A stretch of DNA of 64,000 nt, taken from NCBI GenBank assembly GCA_039720395.1, contig CM077833.1, positions 9,625,036 through 9,689,035 on the forward strand, in the 5' to 3' direction. Source of the stretch: Liquidambar formosana. Taxonomy: Eukaryota > Streptophyta > Magnoliopsida > Saxifragales > Altingiaceae. Position 1 is the stretch's first letter; the number at the start of each line of letters is the position of its first letter. Shown piece after piece: positions 1-11,607 of the stretch. A program made the position numbers and the translations under genes. The notes beneath the pieces are model-generated. The model saw only the letters and a list, made by a program, of their open reading frames with translations, made no database searches and was not told the DNA's origin.

Positions 1-663
1 AGAGGTGCAGCCACATCATTGTTCATGCAAGGGGCATGTGGAAAAGACTCATGTGTTAAAAATTTGAACCATTGATAATTCAAAAAGAAAGATTAGCACT
101 TTATTAATGTTTACCATGTTATGAAGAAAGTTTCAAGCAATTCAAGGCCGCTGAGAAGTATGATAGTGAAAATAATCTTTTGGAGATGCTGATGGGGTCA
201 TTAGTGGGTGAATATCACACTGGTTTGAATTGAATAAGAAATAAGAAAGAGAACGCCTGCTAGGTTGAAAACCCGAAAGGGCGGCCTAGGCAAAAGTTAG
301 GGCATGGGAGAAAATGAAAAAGTGAAAAAAGAATGATAAAAATAGAAGGAAGAACTTTGAGCAAAGGGCAAGGTGAACCCTGTGAGGATTGTGTCCTGAA
401 GTAAAAGAACATTTCAGAGATTATCCGTTGTGATTTCATATCCTCCTTATCGTGTCTTGAGAGTCTTTTCTTCTTGTGCTTGTTCTGTGAGTCATGTTTT
501 TGTTCATCCCTTAGACTAGGGTTTGTTCTTGTCGTTCATTCCTTGAAGTAGGGTCTGCATCCATATGCATTTGAGTGATTGGATATTTTCATGTGCATTC
601 CCTATGAAAGGGATGAGGTCTTTCTCATGATATATTTTCTAGTCTGTTGCATTCATGGTCGTT

Positions 664-1036
664 GGGTTTGAATTCTAGATAGAATTCTTACTCGCCTTGT
701 AAGGCACTTTATCATTGTTTTGGGTTTGAACTCTAGATAGAGTTCCTACTTGTCCAGATGGACACCTTTGGGTTTGAATTCTAGATAGAATTCTTACTCG
801 CCTTGCGAGGCATCTTATTGCTGTTTTTGGGTTTGGACTCCAGATAGAATTCCTGCCTGTCCAGATGGACACTTTTAGGCTTGAATTCTAGATAGAATTC
901 TTACTCGCCTTGCGAGGCACTTTATCATTGTTTTTGGGTTTGAACTCTAGATAGAGTTCTTGCCTGTCCAGATGGACACCTTTGGGTTTGATTTCTAGAT
1001 AGAATTCTTACTCGCCTTTAGGGGCACTTTATCACT
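664..1036 (+). repeat. Alternating tandem repeat, dimer of about 107 bp
   Basis: Seven monomers start near 664, 722, 769, 829, 878, 936 and 983, each opening with a variant of GGGTTTGAATTCTAG. Two monomer types alternate: one ends in ACTCGCCTTGCGAGGCAC, the other in TGTCCAGATGGACA. Each contains a short inverted repeat (GAATTCTA / TAGAATTC, CTCGCCTTGCGAG, TGTCCAGATGGACA), so the array is a string of potential hairpins. An open minus-strand frame over part of it is a by-product of the repeat. Confidence 0.9.
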
Positions 1037-1047
1037 ATTTTTATGAT

Positions 1048-1345
1048 TGATCCACAGGGAAATGGATCTTTTATGTTTGTGATCCACAGGGAAAGGGATC
1101 TTCTATGTTTGTGACCTACAGGAAAAGAGGTCTTCTCTATTTGCTTGTGACCCACAGGGAAAGGGGTCTTCTATATTTGCTTGTGATCCACAGGAAAAGG
1201 GATCTTCTATGATTGTTTGTGATCCACCGGAAAAGGGATCATACCTTTATCCACAGGGAAATGGATAAAGTTTCTATCATTAATGTTTTCTTATTCATTC
1301 CCTGGGAAAGGGATGAAGCTTCTTGTTTATTCCCTAGGAAAGGAA
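1048..1345 (+). repeat. Degenerate 30-40 bp tandem repeat
   Basis: At least seven units are built on the pattern GATCCACAGGGAAAGGGATC followed by a T-rich spacer; units begin near 1049, 1080, 1113, 1146, 1184, 1219 and 1247. Each unit carries GATCC at the left and GGATC at the right, so each is itself an imperfect inverted repeat. It directly follows the first array in the GyA tail. Confidence 0.85.
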
Positions 1346-1420
1346 TAAAATTTTCATATTGATCTTTTTCAATTGGTAGTTTCAAGAAATTACCTACTGA
1401 GTGCCCCCATCGTTTTGCAT

Positions 1421-1460
1421 GAACTACGCTAGGTCTGATCTCTGAGGAGTACGTAGGTAG
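1421..1460 (+). promoter_or_regulatory. Conserved CTACG ... ACGTAGG motif of gypsy elements
   Basis: GAACTACG, a central TCTGATC, and TACGTAGG form two complementary half-sites (CTACG / CGTAG). The same pattern occurs in the 3' tails of G1 and GyB1 and also inside gypsy LTRs in this window (see findings). Function is unknown; a folded RNA element or a retained structural signal are both possible. Confidence 0.6.
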
Positions 1461-1580
1461 TCAGCTGAGGCCGGCACGACCTTTATTGCATGTGTATGTG
1501 TGTGGACTTTAAGTTGCCAACTGGTAAATGGTTTGTCTTTTCAGGCTTTTGACTTTCGTATTGCAATGCAAAACTCAGCC

Positions 1581-1594
1581 AAAAGAGGGGCAAC
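1581..1594 (+). promoter_or_regulatory. Polypurine tract of GyA
   Basis: AAAAGAGGGGCAAC lies immediately before the LTR start TGTAGACACC. This is the expected position and composition of the plus-strand DNA primer of an LTR retrotransposon. Confidence 0.8.
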
Positions 1595-2573
1595 TGTAGA
1601 CACCCCATTTTGTACCGGTTGTCATCTTAAGTCCCGTGGCCCCGATGATGAGTTTAGTGTGATTATTTACGGATTATTCTTGAAGAATTAGTTGGAATCA
1701 CAGCATGAGATTTTTGGTTAAAATGAAAGGAAAATTATTTTATTAAATTAGCCATTTTTATCATACCACTAACACGTGTACGTATGTGATGAGTGTGTGT
1801 ACGTACATACGATACATGTGCATGCGTGTTAGCGGTCAGTCTCCCAATTTTTACAAAAGACAATTTCCTTTTCCTATTCAGATTAGAAGTCTTTTATCAT
1901 TATAAAATACCTTTTGATTATTCTCCAAAGAAACCTAGTCTAGGAAGGAAAGGGAAACTCTAGATTTCAGTTATAAATACTCTTTTAATGCCTTAGAGAT
2001 AGAGGGAGGAGGATAGGGTTTAGAGGGAGTGAAATTCGTCATAATTCAGTAGCAGATTTTCTGAAAACCAGCAGTCGTATTTTAATCATAACCTTTTCAT
2101 ATGAAGTCGGAATTTGATGAAATTGGTTTTGTTAGAAATATAATTCAATTCTCTACAACTTTGTATTTCACGAGCTTTGTCCAATTCCAACGTTTTCATA
2201 CTCAAAAACGCGATTGAAGTTGCTGCTGTTGAAAAGTGACGAAAATCACTTTTCTTTTCTCTTGTTCTCTTTTTTGTTTTCTATTTCTTTTCAAAGTTGA
2301 GTGAGTTTTGATCTCTTTGCTGTGATACCACTTTGACGAAGAGGAGGATTCGTGTTGGTTTGATTCAATCTAAAGACCTGAGGAGCCACGAACAATTACA
2401 AAGTCGGTAAATTTACTTTTATTTAAATTTTATTTTAGTTCTTCTTTTTATTATTTTTATTTTATTTTATTTTTGTCTAAAGCATGATTAGCATGATTTA
2501 GGTTTAGTTTTTATATCTGTATTTATTTGTTTTTAGGTTAAGTTTTATTTTATTTATTTTGGGATGCATGATG

Positions 2574-4223
2574 TGTTAGGATTATGCCCTAGAGCCAATC
2601 ATAGAGATGATTGTTTAGGGATTAGGAACAATCATTTGATTTCATTTATGTATGTCACATTTATTATTGATTTAATAAAAGGGTTTATTCTATTATGTTT
2701 ATATGCATAATTTATATTTACATAATATGTCCATGGAGTTAGAGTTGAGAATATGGAATTACAAAGAGTTGTAATTTTGAGACTGTAGATATATCTCTGT
2801 ACTAAACTCCTAAAGCATTCCTAGTTGAAGGTTCACTATGATGGACAATAATGAACCATAGGACTAGCACTTGTTAGGTTGACTCTATTGGAGGATAGCT
2901 AGTCTCAAGCTATTTGTGTGGAGACACTACAACCAACAAGTGGGTGCCTATTACGAGAATAGGTACACTGAATGTGACCAAAGATATGAGATAAACTGAA
3001 TGGAGTTTTATCCTGCCTGTCAATCAGTTTCTCATTGTTATAGTGGTACAAGTAATCCTTAGACCTGAGACACCATAGTTGTCTTATGCATGTAGCTTTA
3101 GAAGTTTGATAACACTAAGTGAAAATACTATTCAGGGGTTTGCAAAGGTGTTCATTGGCCCTACTGCTATGTGTATGAAGGCATGTGAGTGATCAACAAG
3201 GGATCCATCACTCTCAGGAAAGAGAGAGAGAATGTCTCATATAGCATTCATAATATAACTCATTAAATCCATGGCCATGGTAGGATGAATATGAAAAGAG
3301 TTTCATGAGTTCATCAATGAGTTGATATCTATGAATGAGTATAAAGTAATTGAACTAGGGACTTGACAGACTTCCATGTCCTATTAGTTCAATTGGAGAC
3401 ATTGTGTTGAAGGAAGGATGCAATTGTAACCTATAAACTATAACAGAAGGGTTCCTTGTAAATGACTATTCACCTCATTAAGGACCACACCATGAGCCAT
3501 ATGCTAGGTGTTACTCATGGTTAGTAGAAGCCCTAATTGATATAAGTGAGTTATAATCAATTAGGGAATTGGAAGGAGTTCCAATTAGACCCTAAATGGA
3601 AAGAGTTCCATTGTGCACACCTCGTGCTATTCCTACTACTTGATGATGTGAACCCAATGGGTCACACACTGATCATGCAAGATGAGCTTTAAAGTCTATG
3701 AGAGAAAGGGTATGAGTGCATAAAGAATAGTTCTATGAGGCCTATTTACATTTGATATAATTTATAGGGGTTATTGTGCAATTTAGAGAAATTGCATAAA
3801 ACCCTAATAGGGTTTCCCCCTAGGGCCGGCCCTCTTAGTGTGGACTATATAAGTCACACTATGATGTGTGGCATCATCATAAGTTGAACTCCCCAAGGGC
3901 TGGCCAGAATTTCCAGCCTCCCTCTCTCTTTTTCCTCTCTTCTCCTACACTAGCAACAACAAGGAAAAGGAGGAAAGGACTTGAAGCTCTAGCTAGGTGT
4001 GGATACCGTTGGAGGCAGCACACTTGGGCTGCTCATTCACCGCTGTCCGGAATAAAAGCTTGGAGCAAAAAGGAGAAGACAAAAATTCTGTAAGTGTTCT
4101 AACCCTCTTTGTAGTTAGGGTTTGATTTTGTGTTATGCATAGTTAGATTCATGGGATTGGGAATCGTAGGAAAAATTTTTATATTCCGCACTTCTATTTT
4201 TCCCTCTTGTTCGATTCGCAACA
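2574..4223 (+). mobile_element. Solo copia LTR
   Basis: It starts TGTTAGGATTATGCCC, ends TTCGATTCGCAACA, and is flanked by a perfect 5-bp duplication TGATG (2569-2573 and 4224-4228). It is 1650 bp and aligns along its length with the LTRs of C4 (46586-48241 and 54637-56292) in this window. No internal sequence, primer-binding site or polypurine tract adjoins it, so it is a recombination product of a full element. It keeps a TATA box (3846-3852), a CT-rich leader and the conserved GTAAGT near its end. Confidence 0.95.
3774..3860 (+). promoter_or_regulatory. Copia LTR core promoter with two palindromes
   Basis: A TATATAA box at 3846-3852 sits between arms AGTGTGGACT (3837-3846) and AGTCACACT (3852-3860), which are complementary apart from one extra G. 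About 50 bases upstream is an inverted repeat with arms TTGTGCAATTT and AAATTGCATAA around AGAG (3774-3799), with one mismatch. The same layout recurs in the related LTRs. Confidence 0.65.
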
Positions 4224-4288
4224 TGATGTAGACTGATATGTGAGTTCTGTGATTCTGCGTGAAATGCCTATTAGGTGCGTACACATAT

Positions 4289-4350
4289 ATCAGTGATGCG
4301 TACGCACCAATCAGTGATGCGTACGCACCAATCAGTGATGCGTACGCACC
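4289..4350 (+). repeat. 21-bp tandem repeat, three copies
   Basis: The unit ATCAGTGATGCGTACGCACC plus A repeats at 4289, 4310 and 4331. Each unit contains the 10-bp palindrome TGCGTACGCA. It lies in the GyA LTR just right of the copia insertion. Confidence 0.95.
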
Positions 4351-5050
4351 TTACCTCGGCAGACAGATTGTTTGTTTATTATTTTATTTAGTTTTGCTCT
4401 TAGTTGATTGGTATCTGGTTGGTCTTTTGTATATTCTGATCTCTACTTTCTAATATATTCTTTTATTCTCTTTTCTTTATTTATTCATTATTTTGGTTAT
4501 TGTGTGTGCCGTTGTTATTGCATGATTTAGGGTCAATTTTAATTGAGCATTTAGATTAATTAAAGCCATTAATCATGTGTGGGGGCCGGCTCCGACCGGG
4601 CGTGGCTGGGTGCCTAACACCTTCCTAGCGACGTACCCTAGCTCCGAACCCGAATCTCTGGTTATGACGAGCTAGACCCTGCTAAGGTTCACTCGTTCCC
4701 AATATTGGGAGGCGACTCCTCTCCGTGTTAGTCCTTTGAGGCTAATGCGTATTCTCAAGCTATGTGGTATTTAGGGCGTGGCGCTCACAGTAACTTTGTC
4801 TCCGAATCCTCTTTTGTTTTGATAGACTTGCTTTTCCTTGATCGGAGTCATGTGGTTTGTTTTAAAAGGTTTCCTTTTAAAACTATTTTCAAGGTTTTCC
4901 TTTTTTCCTTAAAAAATGAGGTGGCGACTCCTTGTTGGTTATGTTTTTGTGAACCTTTTAAAACCAGATTTTTATTAATTTAAATATCTACAAGTCTTTT
5001 TTTAAAAGAAGGGTTCTCCTTCCCCCCCGGATCAAAACCTGTGGTTCACA

Positions 5051-5527
5051 GAGAGATTTATTGAGATTGGGAATATTTTAATCCTTGCCATTGACCACTT
5101 TGAAAAAGCATAAATATTAATATTTAGTTGATGCATACTTAATTAATTTATTTTTGCAATATTATTCTTCTATCAAATGTTAAAATAAAATATGAAGATT
5201 TACATTTTCCAAAAGAAAGTAAACAAAATTTGTGCTGTTAACTTTTTGAGATGGAAAAATTTTTTGGGACAGTCAGGAGAAAAGAAAGATGATCAATATT
5301 CTTTATGAGATTGAGAGAGTAATAAAAAAGATAACAAAAAACTACAAACAAAAAACCGTAGTATGAGTAGTGGCCATATTTGCCTTGTCATCAGTCTTCA
5401 ATCATTGTTTTACTCATAAGCATACCAGTTGAAATAATATTTTAGGTTCATCAATCAGCTTTGAGGATACCAAAATAAAGATATATATTATCGGGACTTT
5501 TGTTTCAATGAAAAATGAAATTTTGAA
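5051..5527. other. Intergenic, nothing recognised
   Basis: AT-rich sequence between the GyA LTR and the SINE. I find no coding pattern, repeat or RNA gene. Confidence 0.6.
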
Positions 5528-5703
5528 GAATGAATATCATAAGTGCCAACAAGGCTCTAGTGGCATGTCCTCCCCCCAATTCCCTAGGTGGAATGGTTCT
5601 ACGAGAATGTGAATTCAACTCTCCTTGGGTGCATGTACCTCTTAACCGGTAATAACTAAAAAAATAAAAATAAAAATTGAATGAATGAATGAACATCATA
5701 AGT
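5528..5703 (+). mobile_element. tRNA-type SINE with 17-bp target duplication
   Basis: A 142-bp body (5545-5686) is flanked by direct repeats GAATGAATATCATAAGT (5528-5544) and GAATGAACATCATAAGT (5687-5703), which differ at one base. The body has an A-box-like GGCTCTAGTGGC near its start, a weaker B-box-like GAATTCAACTCTCC near 5612, and an A-rich tail (AAAAAAATAAAAATAAAAA). Long target duplications and an A-rich tail are what LINE-driven insertion leaves. The spacing between the boxes is wider than usual, so the family is uncertain. Confidence 0.7.
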
Positions 5704-6258
5704 ATTGATAAGGCTTCCATGGTTATAACTTATACACATGATATTGGCATGCCATATTTTGAAAGCATCTTTACAATGCAAGATGATTGAGGCATGGAAA
5801 ACCATCGTCGTTTTGAAGATTGCCAACCCAAAACTATTTTAAAATAAATAAATAGATAAACAAATAAATTTGCATTAAGAGGCCAAAGCTGCCAACAATG
5901 GTGGACTTTACAATTGGTGCCCAATTTTGAGCTTTAAATTCGAACCATCCCTATTCATAATGATGGTATTGTTAACCAAATGTTTTACCCATCACCCTTG
6001 GGTATAGGTATAGGTTGCAACTTGATTTTCTATTAAATGAAAAAATAGCAAAAAAGAAAAATGGAAAAAAAAAAAAAAAAAGGATATACAACCTAATTCT
6101 CTCTCACTAATAATTCTTGGGGATTTGGCCTATAGTCAAACAAATAACACTTACTTGGCAATTAGGCAACTAACTTTTATCTTAATTCAATTAGTCCATT
6201 TTATTACTTTCTCACAAAAATATCCTACTATACACGCAAAGCTTACCCGTGAGATTTA
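5704..6258. other. Intergenic, nothing recognised
   Basis: AT-rich sequence with a poly(A) run near 6066-6081. No supported gene or repeat was found. Confidence 0.5.
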
Positions 6259-6263
6259 TCTTA

Positions 6264-7917
6264 TGTTGGGAATCGAACAAGAGGGAAAAATACAAAGGTG
6301 GAATACAAAAATTTTTCCTATGATTCCCAATCCCATGAATCTAACTATGCATAACACAAAATCAAATCCTAACTACGAAGAGGGTTAGAACACTTACAGA
6401 ATTTTTGTCTTCTCCGTTTTGCTCCAAGCTTCGACTCCGGACAGCGGTGAATGAGCAGCCCAAGTGTGCTGCCTCCAACGGTATCCACACCTAGCTAGAG
6501 CTTCAAGTCCTTTCCTCTTTTTCCTTGTTGTTGCTAGTGTAGGAGAAGAGAGGAGAGAGAGAGAGGGAGGCTGGAAATTCTAGCCAGCCCTTGGTGTCTT
6601 CTAAAAAGTGATGATGTCACACATCATAGTGTGACTTAAATAGTCCACACTAAAGGGGTCGGCCCTAGGGGGGAAACCCTTTTAGGGTTTTGTGCAATTT
6701 CCCTAAATTGCACAATAACCCCTATTGTTTATATCAAATACAAACATGGCCTCAAAGAACTATTCTTTATGCACTCATACCCTTTCTCTCATAGACTTAA
6801 AAGCTCATCTTGCATGATCAGTGTGTGACCCATTGGGTTCACATCATCAAGTAGTAGGAATAGCACAAGGTGTGCACAATGAAACTCTTTCCATTTAGGG
6901 TCTAATTGGAACTCCTTCCAATTCCATAATTGATTATAACTCACTTATATCAATTAGGGCTTCTACTAACCATGAATAACACCTAGCATATGGTTCATGG
7001 TGTTGTCCTTAATGAGGTGAATAAGTATCTAACAAAGAACCCTTCTGTTATAGTTTATAGGTTACAATTGCATCCTTCCTTCAACACAATGTCTCCAATT
7101 AAACTAATAGGACATGGAAGTCTGTCAAGTCCCTAGTTTAATTACTTTATACTCAATCATGAATATCAACTCATTGATGAACTCATGAAACTCTTTTCAT
7201 ATTCATCCTACCATGGCCATGGATTTAATGAGTTATATTATGAATGCTATATGAGACATTCTCTCTCTTTTTCCTGAGAGTGATGGATCCCTTGTTGATC
7301 ACTCACATGCCTTCATACACATAGCAGTAGGGCCAATGAACACCTTTGCAGACCCCTGAATAGGATCTGCACTTAGTGTTATCAAATTTCTAAAGCTACA
7401 TGCATAAGGCAACTATGGTGTCTCAGGTCTAAGGATTACTTGTACCACTATAATAATGAGAAACTGATTGACAGGCAGGATAAAACTCCATTCAGTTTAT
7501 CTCATATCTTTGGTCACATTCAGTGTACCTATTCTCGCAATAGGCACCCACTTGTTGGTTGTAGTGTCTCCACACAAATAGCTTGAGACTAGCTATCCTC
7601 CTATAGAGTCAACCTAACAAGTGCTAGTCCTATGGTTCATTACTGTCCATCATAGTGAACCTTCAACTAGGAATGCTTTAGGAGTTTAGTACAGAGATAT
7701 ATCTATAGTCTCAAAATTACAACTCTTTGTAATTCCATATTCTCAACTCTAACTCCATGGACATATTATGTAAATATAAATGATGCATATAAACATAATA
7801 GAATAAGCCCTTTTATTAAATCAATAATAAATGTGACATACATAAATGAAATCAAATGATTGTTCCTAATCCCTAAACAATCATCTCTATGATTGGCTCT
7901 AGGGCATAATCCTAACA
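6264..7917 (-). mobile_element. Solo copia LTR, inverted
   Basis: Read on the plus strand it runs from TGTTGGGAATCGAAC to GCATAATCCTAACA, flanked by perfect TCTTA duplications (6259-6263 and 7918-7922). At 1654 bp it matches the solo LTR at 2574-4223 in reverse complement. The TATA region (6628-6651) has arms AGTGTGACT / AGTCCACACT around TTAAAT. Upstream is a perfect inverted repeat, TTGTGCAATTT (6690-6700) and AAATTGCACAA (6705-6715). Confidence 0.95.
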
Positions 7918-7922
7918 TCTTA

Positions 7923-8977
7923 CTTGTGAGATATTTCTCCCACTGAACTGTTTCCACTGGTTGAAGATGTCGCTGTCAAAGGTTGGCCTAAGGTTGAAGA
8001 TCATGTTGTTGGAGATTGGGACCTTGCTGAACATGTTCGAGATGATAAGGAAATGGATTTTTTTACCCAGTGAGGAGATCTCCTCCTACGACCTCTTCCT
8101 GGTTCCATTTTTTTTTAATTTACTTAAAAAATATATGTTGGGATGGGGTGTTTTGGGAATTGTTATTCTTGGAAAATAGATTATGAAAAAAATGGGGTTT
8201 TGTTTCCTAGTGAGGAGGTCTCCTCCTTCCTCTTCATGCGGTGTTTTTCTTTTTCTTTTTTTTTTTTTTTCTTTTTCAATGTATGTTGGGATGTTTTGGG
8301 AATTATTATCAGTGGAAAACATGGTTTTTTGCCGGAAAAATATTAGTCAACTAACCAACCAGGCTTGGGACCAAAAGCCATGGCCGGAAAACATAAACAT
8401 ACCTGGTTTGGAAGATTTTGATACAGGGATGGCATCGTTGGGGAAAAAGATTGGAGATTTTGGAAGGTTAACCTTGTCTGCAGTGTTAAGTTATCGGAAT
8501 ACTACGAAATGATGGGATTTGGAGCGTTTTATACAGCACGGTCCATTTTTGTTTTTGTCCATGTGTCACGATCCGAGAAATGCACCGCATCATGCTGTGT
8601 TTTTTTAGCACAGCAACGAATCCAAACTCACAGTAAGAGATAAGAAGTAGTGTGAATGAGAAAATAGTCACAAAGTGGACCATGTCAAAATGTAATTTTA
8701 TAGTTTTACAGAGTAATAAAATTTTATAGTTTTATGTAATGGACCATGCCAACTACCAAGTAGTAAAATTTTACTACTTCGTAAAAAAAAGTAGTAAAAT
8801 TTTACAGTTTCAATTTTTTTAACAATTACCTAAACAATATGGACTTGTTTCAATTTTTTAAAAATTGGAATATTAAAAAATTAAGTTAGTTATATAAAGT
8901 GTCCTTAATAGCAAAAAAGAGAGTGCCTTTAATAATAATAAGGGTAAACCAGAGATTTTATTTTTAAATATGAGTAA
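7923..8977. other. Unrecognised sequence with possible exon remnants
   Basis: One plus-strand frame at about 7937-8071 reads an acidic segment (... VEDHVVGDWDLAEHVRDD ...) ending at TGA. Another at about 8365-8512 reads ... GLEDFDTGMASLGKKIGDFG .... I do not recognise either, and no start, promoter or splice pattern joins them. A local duplication is clear: GTGAGGAGATCTCCTCCT (from 8071) and GTGAGGAGGTCTCCTCCT (from 8210), each followed by TGTTGGGATG (8135, 8284). At 8690-8815 the segment GTAGTAAAATTTTAC and its inverse recur, which may be a decayed small inverted-repeat element. Confidence 0.4.
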
Positions 8978-9774
8978 TCTATTCTTATATTATAATTAAG
9001 AGTTTTGTGGGTGTGATCAGCAAATGCTGTGGTGGCAGCCCACTAACCATTCCCTCCTTAATTCTCTATTTTCCTTCACTTTGGACCCACCCAACTGATG
9101 TCAGCACATGCTTTTCTTATACGATTATCTTTTTTCTCTCTTTTTCTTCTCTAGTAGAAACCACACACTCTCTCTCATGCTCTTCCACCCATTTCAAATT
9201 TGAAAATCACTCATTTCACACAAAAGTTCTCTCCCTCCCACCCCCCATTCCCCTAAAACCCATATCTTCTCTCTCTCTCCCTCCTCAACTAAAAGGTATT
9301 CAAATTTTGAATCATTTCTCCTCTTCTCCCCTAACGTCCCTTCTTCCAACACCATAGCTCCACCCCATTATGGTTCCACCACTCCTCTCCCTCTTTCAGC
9401 CATTGAAAATACAGCCATCTTACGACTTTGCTTTATGCCTCGCTCGCTAAACATCATGCCGTCCAATTTTGTGTTTCACTCATCAGAATTATAGCCGTTG
9501 GCACTAATGGATTTTTACCGACCATAAAACCAGATCCGGCGAGATAAGCCTCAGATTCGGCAAGATCAGCCTTCCTCAATACCCCGACATTAGGAGAAGG
9601 CGGTCCAAGTTACAGTAGTAGTCGATGGTAGTCGATAGTGGTGATTCTCGCCGGACATGAAGATCTAAACTCCTCCGACCCGTTGTCGGTGATCCCTCCG
9701 CTGGTGATGAAATGGCGTGGGTTTTCTGCCATTCGTTCTATGACTCATTTTCTCTCTCATCTGTAAAATGGCAA

Positions 9775-10325
9775 AGAAGAGGAGAGAGAGAGAGAGAAAT
9801 GGAGGAAGATGGAAGAGGAGAGGGGGGAGATAAAGGAAGAGAGAGAGTGATACAGAGAGCGTGACTGGAGAGAGAAAAAAAGAGAAGGAAGAGAGAAAGT
9901 GACTGAGAATGTGATGATGGAGAGGGAAAAAAAAGAGGGAAAAAAAATGGAGGAAGAGGCGAGGAAGAGGAAAGAGAGAAATGGAGGAAAGATGGAAGAG
10001 GAGAGGGGGGAGATAAAGGAAGAGAGAAAGTGATAGAGAGAGTGTGATTGGAGAAAGAAAAAAAGAGGAGGAAGAGAGAGAGTGACTGAGAGTGTGACGG
10101 TGGAGAGAAAAAAAAAAGAGGGAAAAAAAAAATGGAGGAAGAGGCGAGGAAGAGGAGAGAGAGAAATAGAGGAAAGATGGAAGAGGAGAGGGGGGAGAAA
10201 AAGGAAGAGAGAGAGTGACAGAGAGTGTGTGACTGGAGAAAGAAAAAAAAGAGGAGAAAGAGAGAGTGACTGAGAGTGTGACGGTGGGGAGAAAAAAAAA
10301 AGAGGAAAAAAAAAGAAAAAAAGGG
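9775..10325 (+). repeat. Purine-rich tandem array, three units of about 185 bp
   Basis: Almost pure A/G on the plus strand. Units can be followed by AAATGGAGGAAGATGGAAG near 9798, 9979 and 10167, each continuing with AGAGGGGGGAGA and GTGACTGAGAGTGTGA. The long open minus-strand frame here (Ser/Leu/Phe-rich) follows from composition, not from coding. The tract could form triplex DNA. Confidence 0.9.
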
Positions 10326-10440
10326 AGGCGTGAGGTAGCATCAACACTATATGAGATAGCTTCTTAATAACCTTCCCTTCAAATTCCATCATTCCCTTCA
10401 AATTCCATCATTCTCCTCATTCTTGGGCCTATACCATGAT

Positions 10441-10690
10441 GTCAGCAACCCCTTTCCTCTTTCTTTCTTTGTTGTTTTTTTTTTTACTTCCCTTCCCCCC
10501 ATACAGCCTTCCCTCTCCCTCTTCTTTTCCCCTATCCATTCCTTCCTTTTTTTCTTTGTTTTTTTTTTTCTTCCCCCTGGTACAGGCTTCCTCTTCCTCT
10601 TCTTTTCACCTATCCCTTCCTTTCTTTTTTTTCTTTTTTATTTTTTTTTCTCCCTTCCCCCTGTACAACCTTCCTTCTCATTCCTCTAAT
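10441..10690 (+). repeat. Pyrimidine-rich tandem array, three units of about 90 bp
   Basis: Nearly pure C/T. Units centre on CCCTTCCCCCCATACAGCC, CCCCCTGGTACAGGCTTCC and CCCTTCCCCCTGTACAACC. It lies just downstream of the purine array, so the transcript of one tract could pair with that of the other. Confidence 0.85.
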
Positions 10691-10934
10691 ATAAGTTGTC
10701 AAAAGAATAATCTTGACTATAGAATTAACACTAAAGGGTTGTTTGGTAAACTTAAAAACCTGACCACTTAAGTTTAACCATTTTTTTTTATTTCACATTG
10801 ATTGTTAAAGATCTTTTTTCTAATAATCCTGTTTAACTAGACCGAGAGAGAATAATTGAATTTTTGGTACTTATATAAGTACTTTAAATGAAATTACTGT
10901 TTAATTCTCGCACATCGCACGGGTCCATTCTAGT

Positions 10935-11607
10935 TGCTAAATAAGTTTCACTTATATTGACTAATTGAGTTTAAAAAACCTCTTACTTAACTAGTTGCTA
11001 ATATTTTATCTAATTATGGACTAATTGACAATCCCCCATAATATAATTTACACACATCTAAAAGGCTACCATAGTTATACAACTAAACCTTATTGGATGG
11101 TGCTGTACTGCAAACAAAGATAACAGCATCCCTTCTTTCTATCAAAGAATATTTGCACCTCCCCAGAAGAAGACTCTGAGCGATTCAAAGACCCAAAGAC
11201 AAATCTGTTCACTCTCCAAAAGACTTAGCAATTCCAACATCTGAAACTGCACTTGCAATGAAATTTAAAAGCACACTCATGCTTTACTTGGAAGAACCCC
11301 CACGTATGCCAATATCCCTAATTACTTATTCCACATTTTGATAGAAGTTTCTAATAATCATGTTCAAGTTTTGTGTAAGCACGTGGCACTTCTTCAAAAG
11401 GAAGTTGAGCTTGATCTTCGGAAGCATTCTGCACAACACTATAAAATTCACCAACTTGTAAAGTGTAAACAAATTGAATATCCATGCAGTATCATATCGT
11501 TAGAGCAAAAGTACCAAAAGAAAAACTCCAAAAAAAAAAAAAAAACCAGAAAAAGAAAGGGACCAACAAACAAAAGAATGTCTTAATTTCAAGATATGAT
11601 ACAATAA
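10935..11607. other. Intergenic, nothing recognised
   Basis: Ordinary AT-rich sequence with some balanced-composition stretches (11100-11520). A plus-strand frame at 11338-11586 has no recognisable domain and ends in a poly-Lys run from a poly(A) tract, so I do not call a gene. Confidence 0.5.

Larger units (their letters stand above)
1..1594 (+). mobile_element. GyA gypsy element, 3' untranslated internal region
   Basis: This is the noncoding tail of a plus-strand Ty3/gypsy element between its pol (outside the window) and its 3' LTR. No pol reading frame is present. The stretch near 263-300 (ctaggttgaaaacccg, then gcggcctaggc) recurs as its complement in the other gypsy elements at 19637-19665 and at 34723-34812, so the strand and element type are consistent. 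Two different tandem repeat blocks, a conserved CTACG/ACGTAG motif and a polypurine tract follow in order. The 5' part of the element lies left of the window. Confidence 0.8.
1595..5050 (+). mobile_element. GyA gypsy 3' LTR, interrupted by a solo copia LTR
   Basis: The LTR begins TGTAGACACCCC right after the polypurine tract and ends TTCACA at 5050. Removing the copia solo LTR and one TSD copy (2574-4228) leaves about 1.8 kb. The last 300 bases match, in reverse complement, the gypsy LTR-like sequence that starts at 13123, which confirms the right end. Only the 3' LTR is in the window, so the target duplication cannot be tested. Alternating CA/TG and GTACGT runs near 1780-1830 are prone to Z-DNA. 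Confidence 0.8.
8978..10934 (+). mobile_element. Probable non-autonomous Helitron
   Basis: The 5' end TCTATTCTTATATTATAATT begins after an A, and the 3' end CTAGT (10930-10934) is followed by T, the A/T target that Helitrons use. Ten bases before CTAGT lies CTCGCAC ATC GCACGGG. Two of its seven pairs are A-C mismatches, which look like CpG decay of an originally full GC-rich hairpin (CCCGCGC/GCGCGGG). No Rep/helicase frame is present, so it would depend on other copies. Inside are leader-like CT-rich sequence (9007-9750), two low-complexity arrays, and GGGTTGTTTGGTAAAC near 10736, which resembles a hAT terminal repeat. Confidence 0.65.

Noticed and set aside
9007..9357. 116-codon plus-strand frame
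   Set aside because: It is a CT-rich, leader-like sequence with no domain or codon bias; probably captured noncoding DNA in the Helitron.
9757..10401. Long open minus-strand frame of 214 codons rich in Ser, Leu and Phe
   Set aside because: It is the complement of a purine-only tandem repeat. Lack of stops follows from composition, and the translation is low complexity.
10730..10760. GGGTTGTTTGGTAAAC as the terminal repeat of a hAT element
   Set aside because: No matching inverted end or 8-bp duplication was found nearby; it is noted only as content of the Helitron.
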